Origin: CAHJXG01 sp964235485
Lineage (GTDB): Bacteria > Pseudomonadota > Alphaproteobacteria > Acetobacterales > Acetobacteraceae
Assembly (NCBI GenBank): GCA_964235485.1
Contig: CAXSAZ010000006.1
Location: 62,001-126,000, forward strand
Direction: 5' to 3'
DNA: 64,000 nt
In this document: in pieces, positions 35,786 to 44,270 of the stretch
How positions within the stretch are numbered: the stretch's first letter is position 1
Layout: the number at the start of each line of letters is the position of its first letter
Translations under genes and position numbers: made by a program
Notes under the pieces: model-generated
Seen by the model: only the letters and a program-made list of their open reading frames with translations
Databases searched by the model: none
Told to the model about the DNA's origin: nothing

Positions 35786-36034
35786 CTACCCCTCGAACTG
35801 CTGCCGTATCCAGCCTTGCGCGGCGGCAAGGTCGCCGAAGATCGGCGCGGCCACATGGGCGCACGGCCCGAACCCTGCTTCCAGGAACCAGGTGCCGACC
35901 AGCCCGGCATGGGACATGTCGTCGAGACGCACCAGCACCGCCACCAGCCGGCCATCAGCCAGCACCAGTTGGCCATCCTGGTCGCCGCTGCCGGTATGCA
36001 CAGGCACCGGGCGCAGCAGCAGTTCTACCGACAT
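35786..36034 (-). CDS. small conserved-looking hypothetical protein
   Basis: An 82-residue protein: VELLLRPVPVHTGSGDQDG, QLVLADGRLVAVLVRLDD, then GTWFLEAGFGPCAH and a C-terminal AAQGWIRQQFEG. The pattern of a short antiparallel sheet plus a final helix resembles small uncharacterised proteins often found beside Crp/Fnr genes in alphaproteobacteria, from memory; the function is unknown. GAGGAG lies about 11 bases before ATG 36034. It follows the Crp/Fnr gene by 29 bases on the same strand, so the two are probably cotranscribed. Confidence 0.6.
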   Translation of the reverse strand: MSVELLLRPVPVHTGSGDQDGQLVLADGRLVAVLVRLDDMSHAGLVGTWFLEAGFGPCAHVAAPIFGDLAAAQGWIRQQFEG

Positions 36035-36063
36035 GCCATCATCGGCTCCTCTTGCCTTGGTCC

Positions 36064-36795
36064 TTATGCAGCCTTGGGCATCGCACGCTGGTGCAGGTAG
36101 TCCGGGTCGAAGCCCGCAACGCGCCTCAGCCCGTCCCAGTCCAGCACCGCCAAAACCCTTCCGCGCACCTCAACCAGCTTTTTGGCGCAGAGTTCCTGCA
36201 GCACCCGGTTGACGTGCACGACCGGCAAGCCGGTGGAGTCGGCCAATTCGAGCGCCGTGATGGGCAGGCTGGACGCTTGGTCCTCCAAGCCCACGGCCTG
36301 CAGCCGCGTCGCCAGCTCGCAAAGCAGGTGGGCGGTGCGGGCAAAGGCCGGACGCCGGCCGACGTTGACCACCCATTCGCGGAACACCGCCGCGTCCACC
36401 AGGGTGTCCTGCCACAACAAGCGGCCCAGCCCCCGATGCTGCTCGATCCAGTCAAGCAACGTCGCGTGGGCGATGGGCGCGACCTCGACCGGGGTAAGCG
36501 TTCCAATGTTGTGGTCGAGCTTGCCCAGCAACAGGCCGCTGAGGTCGAGAATATCGCCTGGAAAATGAAAACTCATGATCTGCCGCTGTCCGTCCTGCAT
36601 CGTCCTATAGCGGCACACCATGCCATTCAGCAACAGCAGGCAATGCGACGGCCGCTGGCCCTCCCATCCCAAGTTTTGGTCAGGGCCAACCTGTCGGACA
36701 TCGATGGGAAGGTTTTCGAGAATCTGTCTCTCATTACTAGACAGCTTACCAAACCGTTCCAATTTCCGTATTAGAAGCCTGATCGTGCCTGACAC
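36064..36795 (-). CDS. Crp/Fnr family transcriptional regulator (upstream of scy-like genes)
   Basis: A 243-residue regulator with an N-terminal cNMP-binding-type beta-roll (SHCLLLLNGMVCRYRTM, MSFHFPGDILDLSGLLLG) and a C-terminal Crp-type helix-turn-helix (ITALELADSTGLPVVHVNRV). Cysteines are scattered and do not form the Fnr cluster motif. The start is GTG 36795 with a GAAGG-like site about 12 bases upstream, so it is not firm. It heads the minus-strand block with the small protein and scy-like genes and is thus the prime candidate for their control. It is less similar to the other three Crp proteins of the window than those are to each other. Confidence 0.88.
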   Translation of the reverse strand: MSGTIRLLIRKLERFGKLSSNERQILENLPIDVRQVGPDQNLGWEGQRPSHCLLLLNGMVCRYRTMQDGQRQIMSFHFPGDILDLSGLLLGKLDHNIGTLTPVEVAPIAHATLLDWIEQHRGLGRLLWQDTLVDAAVFREWVVNVGRRPAFARTAHLLCELATRLQAVGLEDQASSLPITALELADSTGLPVVHVNRVLQELCAKKLVEVRGRVLAVLDWDGLRRVAGFDPDYLHQRAMPKAA

Positions 36796-37138
36796 TTGGT
36801 TTCTGCGCCTTCTATCCTGGTCATTCTTTCGTCTGAGGTGAGGGCAAGGCTAGAGTTGTCAAACGTACAATTTTGGTCGATAACACGCCTATATTTGTTG
36901 ACCTTTGACATAACGCATCAACTTAGCCGTGCGGTCTCGCGGCTCCCGATGGAACGGCCGGGCACGGGCCAAAGCTGGGCTGCCCCCGCCAGCCCGTCGG
37001 CCAAGCATCCGCGAAGCGTCCCCGGTTCTCATGTTCGCTTGACGGCGCCCGCCCGCGGCCCGTAGCGTTGCGTTATCGACACGATGCGCCGGGCCAGCCG
37101 TTTCTGCGGCCCATGGCTTCATCAGGGAGGCGCCGAAC
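36796..37138. promoter_or_regulatory. divergent intergenic region, Crp/Fnr and SDR
   Basis: A 343-base gap between divergent genes. The part 36840-36920 is AT-rich and includes TTGTCA and TTGACC boxes that could be -35 elements, but no convincing -10 partner was assigned. The remainder up to the SDR ribosome site is GC-rich and featureless to my eye. Confidence 0.35.
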
Positions 37139-37966
37139 GTGACAAGCTCGCTCCAAGGACGCATCGCCATTGTCACCGGCGGCGCAAGCGGCATCGGGGA
37201 AGCCTGCGCACGCGACCTGGCCGCACGCGGCGCGCTGGTGGTGGTGGCGGACATCGACGAGCCGCGCGCCCAGGCCGTGGCGTTCAGCATCCCGCACGCC
37301 GTGGCCGGGCGCCTCGACGTGACCCAGCCGGATGACGTGGAGGTGGTGGCGGATTGGGTGGAGCGGGAATACGGCCCGCCCGCCATCCTCGTCACCTCCG
37401 CCGGCGTGCTGCAGCCGCCCTTGCCGCCGGAGGAGCTGACAATCGAAACCTGGGACCATGTCATCGCCGTCGGTCAGCGCGGCGCGTACCTGAGCTGCGT
37501 CGCCTTCGGCAAGCGCATGGCGCGGCGCGGCGGCGGCGCGGTGGTCAACGTCGCTTCCGTCGCCGGCCTCCGCTCGATGCCGCTGCACGCTTATGTGCCG
37601 GCCAAGGCCGCGGTGATCGGCATGACGCGGGCGCTTGCCGCCGAGTGGGGCCGGTCCGGCGTGCGGGTCAACGCCGTGGCGCCGGGCTTCGTCATGACGC
37701 CTGCGTTGCAGGCCGCCGCCGATGACGGGCAGCGGGACCCGGCGGCCTTGGCGGAGAACTCCGCCATGGGCCGGCTGGTGGCGCCGGAGGAGGTCGCCCG
37801 GGCGTGCAGCTTTCTCGCCTCCGACGACGCTTCGGCGATCACCGGGATCACCCTGCCGGTGGATGCCGGCTGGCTGGTCGCCGGGTCCTGGCACGGCTAC
37901 GGCGGCCTGCGGCCGGCGCGGGAGGGCGATGCCAAGGAGGCAGCCGCGCCCGACCCGGAAGCGTGA
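37139..37966 (+). CDS. short-chain dehydrogenase/reductase
   Basis: A 275-residue classical SDR oxidoreductase. The NAD(P) motif TGGASGIGEA, the NAG-like VTSAGVL, the active-site Ser (NVASVAGL) and YVPAKAAV (Tyr-x-x-x-Lys) are all visible. An acidic residue after the second strand (ADIDEP) suggests NAD preference. GTG 37139 has GGGAGG 8 bases upstream. It begins a plus-strand run with a LivK-type binding protein, an enoyl-CoA hydratase and a glutathione S-transferase, which looks like part of a catabolic route for an imported organic acid; the substrate is unknown. The C-terminus extends about 20 residues beyond typical SDRs. Confidence 0.88.
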   Translation: MTSSLQGRIAIVTGGASGIGEACARDLAARGALVVVADIDEPRAQAVAFSIPHAVAGRLDVTQPDDVEVVADWVEREYGPPAILVTSAGVLQPPLPPEELTIETWDHVIAVGQRGAYLSCVAFGKRMARRGGGAVVNVASVAGLRSMPLHAYVPAKAAVIGMTRALAAEWGRSGVRVNAVAPGFVMTPALQAAADDGQRDPAALAENSAMGRLVAPEEVARACSFLASDDASAITGITLPVDAGWLVAGSWHGYGGLRPAREGDAKEAAAPDPEA

Positions 37967-38036
37967 CTTGAACGCGAGGGCGTTCCCACGCACGATCCCC
38001 GCTTGGCCGCATATGAAGCCATGAGGAGGATCGTCC

Positions 38037-39272
38037 ATGACCGTCACCCGCCGCGCGGCGCTCGGCGCCGCCGCCGCTGCATCGGCCCTGCTTCCCGTCC
38101 TGTCCCGCCGCACGGCCGCGCAGGATGCGCCGATCCGCCTGGGCGTGCTGAACGACCAGTCCGGCACCTACCGCGACGACACCGGCCCGCTTTCCGTCCT
38201 GTGCGTGCGCCAGGCGGTGGAGGAGTTCGCCCGGGTGCATCCCGAGGTCAAGGCCGAGGTGCTGTCGGCTGACCACCAGAACAAGCCCGACATCGGCGCC
38301 GGCATCGCCCGGCGCTGGTTCGACGAGGGCGGCGTGGACGCGATCATCGACGTGCCGACCAGTTCCGTGGCCCTCGCGGTGAACACCGTCTGCCGGGAGA
38401 AGAACAAGGTCTATCTGAACTCCGGTGCGGCCACCACCGACCTGACCGGCGCGCAGTGCAGCCCAAACACGGTGCACTGGACCTACGACACCTTTATGCT
38501 GGCGAAATCGACGGGCGGCGCGGTGGTGAAGGCGGGCGGCGATTCCTGGTTCTTCATCACCGCGGACTACGTGTTCGGCCAGCAGCTCCAGCGCGACACC
38601 GCGCGCTTCGTGCAGGAAGCCGGCGGCAAGGTTCTCGGCGCGCGGTCCTACCCGTTCCCGGACACCACGGATTTCAGCTCGCTGCTGCTGCAGGCGCAGG
38701 CTTCGGGCGCCAAGGTGCTGGGCCTGTGCAACTCCGGCAACGACACGGTGAACTGCATCAAGCAGGCGCACGAGTTCGGGCTGACCAAGTTCATGCGCGT
38801 TGCGGCGATGCTGATGTATGACGGCAACGTGCGTTCGGTTGGGCTGGAGGACAGCCAGGGGCTGGTGATGACCGAAAGCTTCTACTGGGACCTGAACGAC
38901 CGCACGCGGATGTTCTGGGAGCGGGTCAAGCCGAAAACCCCGGCGCATCCGCCCAACATGATCCAGGCCGGGTGCTACGCGGCGACGCTGCATTACCTGA
39001 AGACAGCCGCGTCGCTCGGCCCGGCGGCGGCGAAGGCGGACGGGCGGGCGGCGGTTGCGCACATGAAGGCGACGCCGACCGACGACGATTGCTTCGGCGC
39101 CGGGCGCATCCGGGAGGACGGGCGCAAGGTCCATCCGTCCTATTTGATGCAGGTCAAGACGCTGGCGGAAAGCCAGGGACCGCTCGACGTGCTGAAGCTG
39201 GCCGCGACGACGCCCCCCGACCAGGCTTTCCGCCCGGTGAGCGAGGGCGGGTGCAGCCTGGTGAAAAGCTGA
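38037..39272 (+). CDS. LivK-type ABC transporter substrate-binding protein
   Basis: A 411-residue periplasmic binding protein of the branched-chain amino acid (type 1) family. The N-terminus has Arg-Arg followed by an Ala-rich hydrophobic run to TAAQD, a Tat- or Sec-type signal. Then comes IRLGVLNDQSGTYRDDTGP, the usual family start. AGGAGG is 7 bases before the ATG. No LivHMGF subunits lie nearby, so it is an orphan binding protein or shares a distant transporter. Its stop overlaps the next gene (TGATG). A related protein is encoded at 43012-44208; they share DHQNKPD and QAQASGA stretches. Confidence 0.9.
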   Translation: MTVTRRAALGAAAAASALLPVLSRRTAAQDAPIRLGVLNDQSGTYRDDTGPLSVLCVRQAVEEFARVHPEVKAEVLSADHQNKPDIGAGIARRWFDEGGVDAIIDVPTSSVALAVNTVCREKNKVYLNSGAATTDLTGAQCSPNTVHWTYDTFMLAKSTGGAVVKAGGDSWFFITADYVFGQQLQRDTARFVQEAGGKVLGARSYPFPDTTDFSSLLLQAQASGAKVLGLCNSGNDTVNCIKQAHEFGLTKFMRVAAMLMYDGNVRSVGLEDSQGLVMTESFYWDLNDRTRMFWERVKPKTPAHPPNMIQAGCYAATLHYLKTAASLGPAAAKADGRAAVAHMKATPTDDDCFGAGRIREDGRKVHPSYLMQVKTLAESQGPLDVLKLAATTPPDQAFRPVSEGGCSLVKS

Positions 39273-40060
39273 TGGCGGGGGACGACCTGCTCTACGAGGT
39301 CCGCGACGGCATCGCCTGCGTCACCTTCAACCGCCCGCAGGCGCGCAACGCCATGCTGTTCAGCATGTATGAGCGCCTGGCCGAAATCTGCGCGGAGATC
39401 GAGGCGGATCGGTCGGTGCGCGCCTTGATCCTGACCGGCGCCGGGGACAAGGCGTTCGCCGCCGGCACCGACATCTCGCAGTTCCGGGCGTTCCAAACGC
39501 CGGAGGACGCGCTGGACTACGAGGCGCGGATCGACCGCGTGCTGGGCGTCTTGGAGCGGCTGCGCGTGCCGACGATTGCGGCCATCGCCGGCGCCTGTAC
39601 CGGGGGCGGCGCGGGCATGGCGGCGTGCTGCGACCTGCGGATCGCGGCCGGCACCCTGCGCTTCGGCTTTCCCATCGCGCGCACGCTGGGCAACTGCCTC
39701 AGCGTCGCCAACTACGCCCGCCTGGCCGCCCTGATCGGCCCGGCCCGGGTCAAGGACATGGTGTTCACCGCCCGGCTGATCGAGGCGGAGGAAGCCCGGG
39801 CGATGGGCTTGGTCAGCGAAATCCTGCCGGACGCGGCGGCGCTGGCCGCACGGGCGGAAGAACTTGCCCGGCTGGTCGCCGCCCACGCGCCGCTGACGCT
39901 CCGCGCCACCAAGGAGGCGCTGCGCCGCATCCGGGACCGCTCGGCGGCGCCGGGCGATGCGGACCACGACCTGCTGCTGACGTGCTATATGAGCGCCGAT
40001 TTCCGCGAGGGGATGGAGGCGTTCCTGGGCAAGCGGGTGCCGAACTGGCGGGGGGAGTGA
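39272..40060 (+). CDS. enoyl-CoA hydratase/isomerase family protein
   Basis: A 262-residue crotonase-fold enzyme. The oxyanion-hole segments FAAGTDISQF and CTGGGAGMAACCDLRIA are visible. At the second catalytic position of enoyl-CoA hydratases the sequence reads FPIARTLGNCLS rather than the usual acidic residue, so the reaction may differ from simple hydration. The ATG at 39272 overlaps the binding-protein stop. It probably acts on an acyl-CoA derived from the substrate imported with the neighbouring binding protein; this is inference from context. Confidence 0.87.
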   Translation: MAGDDLLYEVRDGIACVTFNRPQARNAMLFSMYERLAEICAEIEADRSVRALILTGAGDKAFAAGTDISQFRAFQTPEDALDYEARIDRVLGVLERLRVPTIAAIAGACTGGGAGMAACCDLRIAAGTLRFGFPIARTLGNCLSVANYARLAALIGPARVKDMVFTARLIEAEEARAMGLVSEILPDAAALAARAEELARLVAAHAPLTLRATKEALRRIRDRSAAPGDADHDLLLTCYMSADFREGMEAFLGKRVPNWRGE

Positions 40061-40077
40061 GGCGGAGGGAGCACGGA

Positions 40078-40689
40078 ATGCGATTGTATGGTGTCCGAGG
40101 CTGGGGGTCTGCAATCGCCGAGGGTCTGCTCGCCCTGGCGGGCCAGGGCTACGACTTCATTGATGTCGAGGGCTTCGACCGTCCAGGACCGGCCCGGGAC
40201 CGGCTCGCCGCCGTCAACCCGCTGGTCCAGGTGCCGGCCCTCGTGCTCGACGACGGCACGGTGATGACGGAAACGGCGGCGATTGCCCTCTACTTGTCGG
40301 ACCGCGCGCCCGGCCTCGCGCCCGCAATCGGCACGCCGGAGCGGGACCGGTTCTACCGTTTGCTGATCTGGCTGGTCGCGAACGTGTATCCGACGTTCAC
40401 CTACGGCGACTATCCGGAACGCTGGGCGCCCTCGGCGGCCGAAGAACTGGTGGCGAGCACAGACCGATACCGCGAAACGCTGTTTCGCTGGCTGGAGGAG
40501 CAGGTTGCCGAGCCGTTCGTGCTGGGCGATGCGCCATGCGCCTTGGACATCTACGTCGCCACCATGGTCGCGTGGCGGCCACGCACGCCGTGGTTCGAGC
40601 AGAACACGCCGAAGCTCATGCGGATCGCGGAACGGACCCGGCAGATGCCTTCCGTCACCGCCGTGATGGCAGCGAACAGCAAGACCTGA
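40078..40689 (+). CDS. glutathione S-transferase family protein
   Basis: A 203-residue cytosolic GST-fold protein. The thioredoxin-like N-domain begins MRLYGVRGWGS, with the conserved cis-Pro and Glu-Thr/Ser glutathione contact in VQVPALVLDDGTVMTETAAI. The C-terminal helical domain contains APCALDIYVA, the usual N-capping region. ATG 40078 has GGAGGGA upstream. It is the last gene of the plus-strand run and converges on the OGFr-domain gene 17 bases away. A role in maleylacetoacetate-type isomerisation or detoxification is possible, not shown. Confidence 0.88.
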   Translation: MRLYGVRGWGSAIAEGLLALAGQGYDFIDVEGFDRPGPARDRLAAVNPLVQVPALVLDDGTVMTETAAIALYLSDRAPGLAPAIGTPERDRFYRLLIWLVANVYPTFTYGDYPERWAPSAAEELVASTDRYRETLFRWLEEQVAEPFVLGDAPCALDIYVATMVAWRPRTPWFEQNTPKLMRIAERTRQMPSVTAVMAANSKT

Positions 40690-40706
40690 CCCCGCCGCAA
40701 CCCGCG

Positions 40707-41162
40707 TCAGCCCAGTGCCGCGCTCCAATATCGCAGGCTTTCGCGGTTGACCGGGGCGCCCGCCGCCGTGTTCCGCGCCATGACCTCGGCATGGAAGGCA
40801 GCCGCCTCCGCCAGGCCGAGCAAGTCCCGCGTCGCGGTTATGATCCGGGTGATGCGCAGGTGGTTGTGGTCGTGCCCGGTCAGCCACCCGTCCGTGTCGG
40901 CATAGAACCGCCCCATGCGCGCCAGCCCGGCGCGAAACCCGGCCTGGGCCTGCGGGTCGCCGCGGATCGCCGCCGCCTCCACAGCACTCAGCACCGGCGC
41001 GCCCGGCACGGCGCGGCTGGCCTCGGCCAAGGGAAACAGCCATTGGATGAAATCGTGCACCGCCTCGATCCGCGCGTCGTCGAAGGCGAGCACGTCGGCC
41101 AAACGGCGTCCGCGCCCGTCGCGGCCGGCGCCCCGTAGGAAGTCGTGGATGGGACCGTGCAT
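40707..41162 (-). CDS. OGFr-domain protein
   Basis: A 151-residue protein matching the conserved domain of opioid growth factor receptor-like proteins, which also occurs as a stand-alone bacterial family of unknown function. The hallmark is FDDARIEAVHDFIQWLFPL, followed by helices ending in DHNHLRITRIITATRDLLGL. No catalytic motif is known. It lies 7 bases after the alpha/beta hydrolase gene on the same strand and so is probably cotranscribed with it. Confidence 0.8.
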   Translation of the reverse strand: MHGPIHDFLRGAGRDGRGRRLADVLAFDDARIEAVHDFIQWLFPLAEASRAVPGAPVLSAVEAAAIRGDPQAQAGFRAGLARMGRFYADTDGWLTGHDHNHLRITRIITATRDLLGLAEAAAFHAEVMARNTAAGAPVNRESLRYWSAALG

Positions 41163-41169
41163 GGCGGGG

Positions 41170-42219
41170 TCAGCGCCCCGGCGCCGAGCCGCCGCGGCGC
41201 AGCCCGTCCAGCAACGCCTTGTGGAACCGGTCGGGCGCCTGGATTTGCGGCGCGTGGCCCAGATCGGGGAACTCGACCAGCCGGGCCTGCGGGATCGCCG
41301 CCGCGGCAGCCCGGCCGAGCTTGGGGTAGTCGCCCAGCGTCGCCTGCACGGATGGGGGCGCCAGGTCCTTGCCGATGGCCGTCGTGTCCTTGGCGCCGAT
41401 CATCAGCAACACCGGCATCGAAAGCTGGCCCAGTTCGTAAACGACCGGCTGGGTGAAGATCATGTCGTACAGCAAGGCCGAGTTCCAGGCGACCCGATCC
41501 CGCCCGGCGCCGCGCGCCATGCCAGCCAGCATCTGCACCCAACGCTCGTACTCCGGCTGCCAGGTGCCGGCGTAATAGGTCGCGCGCTCGTAATCCCTGA
41601 TCCGGTCGGCGGTGGCGGCCCGTTCGCGCCGGTGCCAGTCATCCACGCTCTGCCACGGCACGCCCTTGGCCTTCCAGTCTTCCAGCCCGATGGGGTCCAC
41701 CAGCACAAGCTGCTCGACCGCGCCGGGATACATCAGCGCGTAGCGGATGCCGAGCATCCCCCCAGTCGAATGGCCGAGCACCGTCGCGCGGGACACGCCG
41801 AGTTCGGCCAGCAAGGCATGGGTGTTCGCGGCGAGCTGCTGGAAGCTGAACTGGTAGTGCCCGGGCTTGGTCGATTTGCAGAAGCCGACCTGATCCGGCG
41901 CGATCACCCGGTAGCCGGCTTGGCGCAGCACCACGATGGTTTGCTCCCAGGTGGCGGCGCAGAAGTTCTTGCCGTGCAACAGCACGACGGTGCCGCCGTT
42001 CGGCTGGTCGGGCTGCACGTCCATATAGGCCATCGCAAGCTGCTGGCCCTGCGAGGCGAAACGCCGATGCTGGACCGGGAACGGGTAGGCGAAGCCCTCC
42101 AGTTCGGCGCCATAGGCCGGCTCCTCGGACGCCGGTTCCGCACGGGACGGCGCGGCCAGTGCCAGGACGGCCCCCAGCGCTAGGAGCGCCAAACAGGCAC
42201 GGCCCTTGCCGTCAGGCAT
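41170..42219 (-). CDS. exported alpha/beta hydrolase
   Basis: A 349-residue alpha/beta-hydrolase with an N-terminal Sec-type signal (ACLALLALGAVLALAAPSRA). The nucleophile elbow is GHSTGG, the oxyanion region LLHGKNF, a candidate acid is in IGAKDTT and the His is in LGHAPQ. This arrangement fits esterase or C-C/C-halide hydrolase-like enzymes, and the substrate cannot be called. Its ATG overlaps the end of the cyclase gene by 8 bases. It is grouped with a cyclase and a LivK-type binding protein, suggesting hydrolysis of an external ester or lactone before uptake. Confidence 0.87.
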   Translation of the reverse strand: MPDGKGRACLALLALGAVLALAAPSRAEPASEEPAYGAELEGFAYPFPVQHRRFASQGQQLAMAYMDVQPDQPNGGTVVLLHGKNFCAATWEQTIVVLRQAGYRVIAPDQVGFCKSTKPGHYQFSFQQLAANTHALLAELGVSRATVLGHSTGGMLGIRYALMYPGAVEQLVLVDPIGLEDWKAKGVPWQSVDDWHRRERAATADRIRDYERATYYAGTWQPEYERWVQMLAGMARGAGRDRVAWNSALLYDMIFTQPVVYELGQLSMPVLLMIGAKDTTAIGKDLAPPSVQATLGDYPKLGRAAAAAIPQARLVEFPDLGHAPQIQAPDRFHKALLDGLRRGGSAPGR

Positions 42220-43000
42220 GGAGGATCGCCACGGCCCGGGTCCACCCGGCGGAACCGCGGTGCAGCTTGACCGGAAACGCCGAGATGAGGAACCCGTCCG
42301 GCGGCAGCGCCTCCAGGTTGTGCATCTTCTCGATCTGGCAATAAGCGCGGTCCCGCCCCACGCGGTGCCCTTCCCAGATCAGCCCGGCGTCGCCCGTGTC
42401 CTGCACCCGGCGGCGGGTATGGCTGAACGGCGCGTCCCAGCTCCAGGCGTCGGTGCCGACCACGCGGACACCGCGCTCCGTCAACCAAAGCGTGGCCGCG
42501 CGCCCCATGCCGCAGCCGCTGTCGATGTAGTCCGCCTCGCCGTAGCGCACGCCGGCGCGGGTGTTGACGACGACGATCTCCAACGGCCGCAGCGCATGGC
42601 CGATGCGGGCGAGTTCCGCCTCGATGTCCCCGGGCTGCACCACATACCCGTCCGGGAAATGCCGGAAATCCAGCTTGATGCCGGGTTGGTACAGCCAGTC
42701 GAGCGGAACCTCGTCGATGCGCATGGACGGCACACCGCCGGGTGTGGTCGCCTCGTCCATGCGGGAGAAGTAATGGTAGGGCGCGTCCACATGGGTGCCG
42801 TTGTGGCTGCTGATGGCGCAACGCTCGACCGCGGCATACTGGCCTTCGGGCAGTTGGTCCACGCGGACGCCGAAGTACTCGGCGATGCCGGGGGCGGACT
42901 GGTGGTGGTCGATGTACTCGATCTTCGGCAGCATGTCCGGCGGGTCGCTGGCGATGTCGCCGCGCAGCGGGACGGACAGGTCGATGAGCCGGTGAGCCAT
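42212..43000 (-). CDS. cyclase family protein (kynurenine formamidase-like)
   Basis: A 262-residue metal-dependent hydrolase of the cyclase/KynB-like family. The metal motif HNGTHVDAPYHYF (His-x-Gly-Thr-His-x-Asp) is intact. Members hydrolyse amides or lactones, or dehydrate isatin-like and polyketide substrates. ATG 43000 starts the family opening MAHRLIDLSVPL and has GAGG 4 bases upstream; an ATG at 43015 overlaps the preceding stop (ATGA) and would add five residues. It lies directly after a LivK-type binding protein and before an exported hydrolase. Confidence 0.85.
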   Translation of the reverse strand: MAHRLIDLSVPLRGDIASDPPDMLPKIEYIDHHQSAPGIAEYFGVRVDQLPEGQYAAVERCAISSHNGTHVDAPYHYFSRMDEATTPGGVPSMRIDEVPLDWLYQPGIKLDFRHFPDGYVVQPGDIEAELARIGHALRPLEIVVVNTRAGVRYGEADYIDSGCGMGRAATLWLTERGVRVVGTDAWSWDAPFSHTRRRVQDTGDAGLIWEGHRVGRDRAYCQIEKMHNLEALPPDGFLISAFPVKLHRGSAGWTRAVAILHA

Positions 43001-43011
43001 GGTGCCTCGCA

Positions 43012-44208
43012 TCATTGCAGCAGGCGCGGGCAGCCGCCGTCGGCGAGCGGGCGGAATGCCTGGGCGCCCGGGATCGTGTCCAGCAGCGTGTAAAGGTCCC
43101 AGGCTCCGCGCGACTCCCCGGGCTGCTTCACGCTGAACACGTAGAAGTCGTGCACCATGCGGCCGTCAGGGCGCAACTCCGGGTGGCGCACGACCTCGTC
43201 GGAGATCGGCAGCTCGTGCATCTTGCGGATAACGGCGCGGGCCTCGGTGCCGCGGGACGCCGCGACCGCCTTGAGGTAATGGCGCACGGCGGAGTACAGC
43301 CCGGCCTGGATCTGCGACGGCATGGCGCCCTGCCGGGCCAGGAAGCGCCGGGAAAAGGCGCGCGTGCCGTCGTCGATGTCCCAATAGAACCCCTCCGTCA
43401 GCACGGTGCCCGCCGCGGCGGGAAGGCCCAGCCCCTTCACGTCCAGCACCGACAGGTAGAACGCCACCAGGCGCTGCGCCCCGGCGCCCACGCCGAACTC
43501 GTGCGCCTGCTTGATCGCGTTCAACGTGTCGGCCCCGGCGTTGGCCAGCGCCACGATGTCCGCGCCGGACGCCTGCGCCTGCAGGATGGGCGACGAAAGG
43601 TCGGTGCTGGGGAACGGGTGGCGGGCCGAGCCGAGCACCCGGCCGCCTGCGGCGCCGACAATCGCTTTGGCATCGGCCTCGAACTGGGTGCCGAATGCGT
43701 AGTCGGCCGTCAAGAGGAACCACGTCGTGCCCGGCCGGGTCAGGCGGCGCGCGACGCCGCCGACCTGCGCGTAGGTGTCCCACATCCATTGCACGATGTG
43801 CTCCGGCTGGCAGGCGTCGCCGGACAGCCGGGCGGTGCCGCCGGCAAACAGCGCGACCCGGTTCTTCTGCGCCACGAACGGCGCGATTGCGAGCTGGATC
43901 GCCGCGTTGGACATATCCACCAGCGCGTCCACGTGCCCGGTGTCCACCCACTCCCGCGCGACCGCGAGCGCCACGTCCGGCTTGTTCTGGTGGTCCGCGG
44001 TGGCCACCTCGATGGCCATGCCCCGGCATTCGGCGGCCAAGCAGTCCTCGACCGCCATGCGCGTCGCCACGACCGATCCCGTGCCCGTCGCGTCCGAGTA
44101 AACGCCCGACAGGTCGGTCAGCACGCCCAACTTCACGGGGGTCTCGGCCCAGGCCGCGGCGCCGCCCACCGTCAACAGGCCCGCAAGCGCCCAACCTCGC
44201 CAAACCAC
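43012..44208 (-). CDS. LivK-type ABC transporter substrate-binding protein (second)
   Basis: A 398-residue periplasmic binding protein, paralogous to the one at 38037-39272. A Sec signal (ALAGLLTVGGAAAWAE) precedes VKLGVLTDLSGVYSDATG. Shared blocks with the paralogue include ADHQNKPD, LTADYAFGTQFE and QAQASGADI, and both end in a short GGC segment near the C-terminus. GTG 44208 is supported by GGGAGG 5 bases upstream. No permease or ATPase of its own is nearby; a sodium symporter pair lies upstream. Confidence 0.9.
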   Translation of the reverse strand: MVWRGWALAGLLTVGGAAAWAETPVKLGVLTDLSGVYSDATGTGSVVATRMAVEDCLAAECRGMAIEVATADHQNKPDVALAVAREWVDTGHVDALVDMSNAAIQLAIAPFVAQKNRVALFAGGTARLSGDACQPEHIVQWMWDTYAQVGGVARRLTRPGTTWFLLTADYAFGTQFEADAKAIVGAAGGRVLGSARHPFPSTDLSSPILQAQASGADIVALANAGADTLNAIKQAHEFGVGAGAQRLVAFYLSVLDVKGLGLPAAAGTVLTEGFYWDIDDGTRAFSRRFLARQGAMPSQIQAGLYSAVRHYLKAVAASRGTEARAVIRKMHELPISDEVVRHPELRPDGRMVHDFYVFSVKQPGESRGAWDLYTLLDTIPGAQAFRPLADGGCPRLLQ

Positions 44209-44270
44209 GCGCCCCTCCCTTACCCTGCGCCGGGATGCTCGCTCAGGGCGCGGCTGGCGGCCAGGTCCCG

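Noticed and set aside
35297..36795. Fnr-type palindromes (TTGAT-N4-ATCAA) near the scy-like genes
   Set aside because: Scanned by eye in the AT-rich parts, with no good match on either strand.
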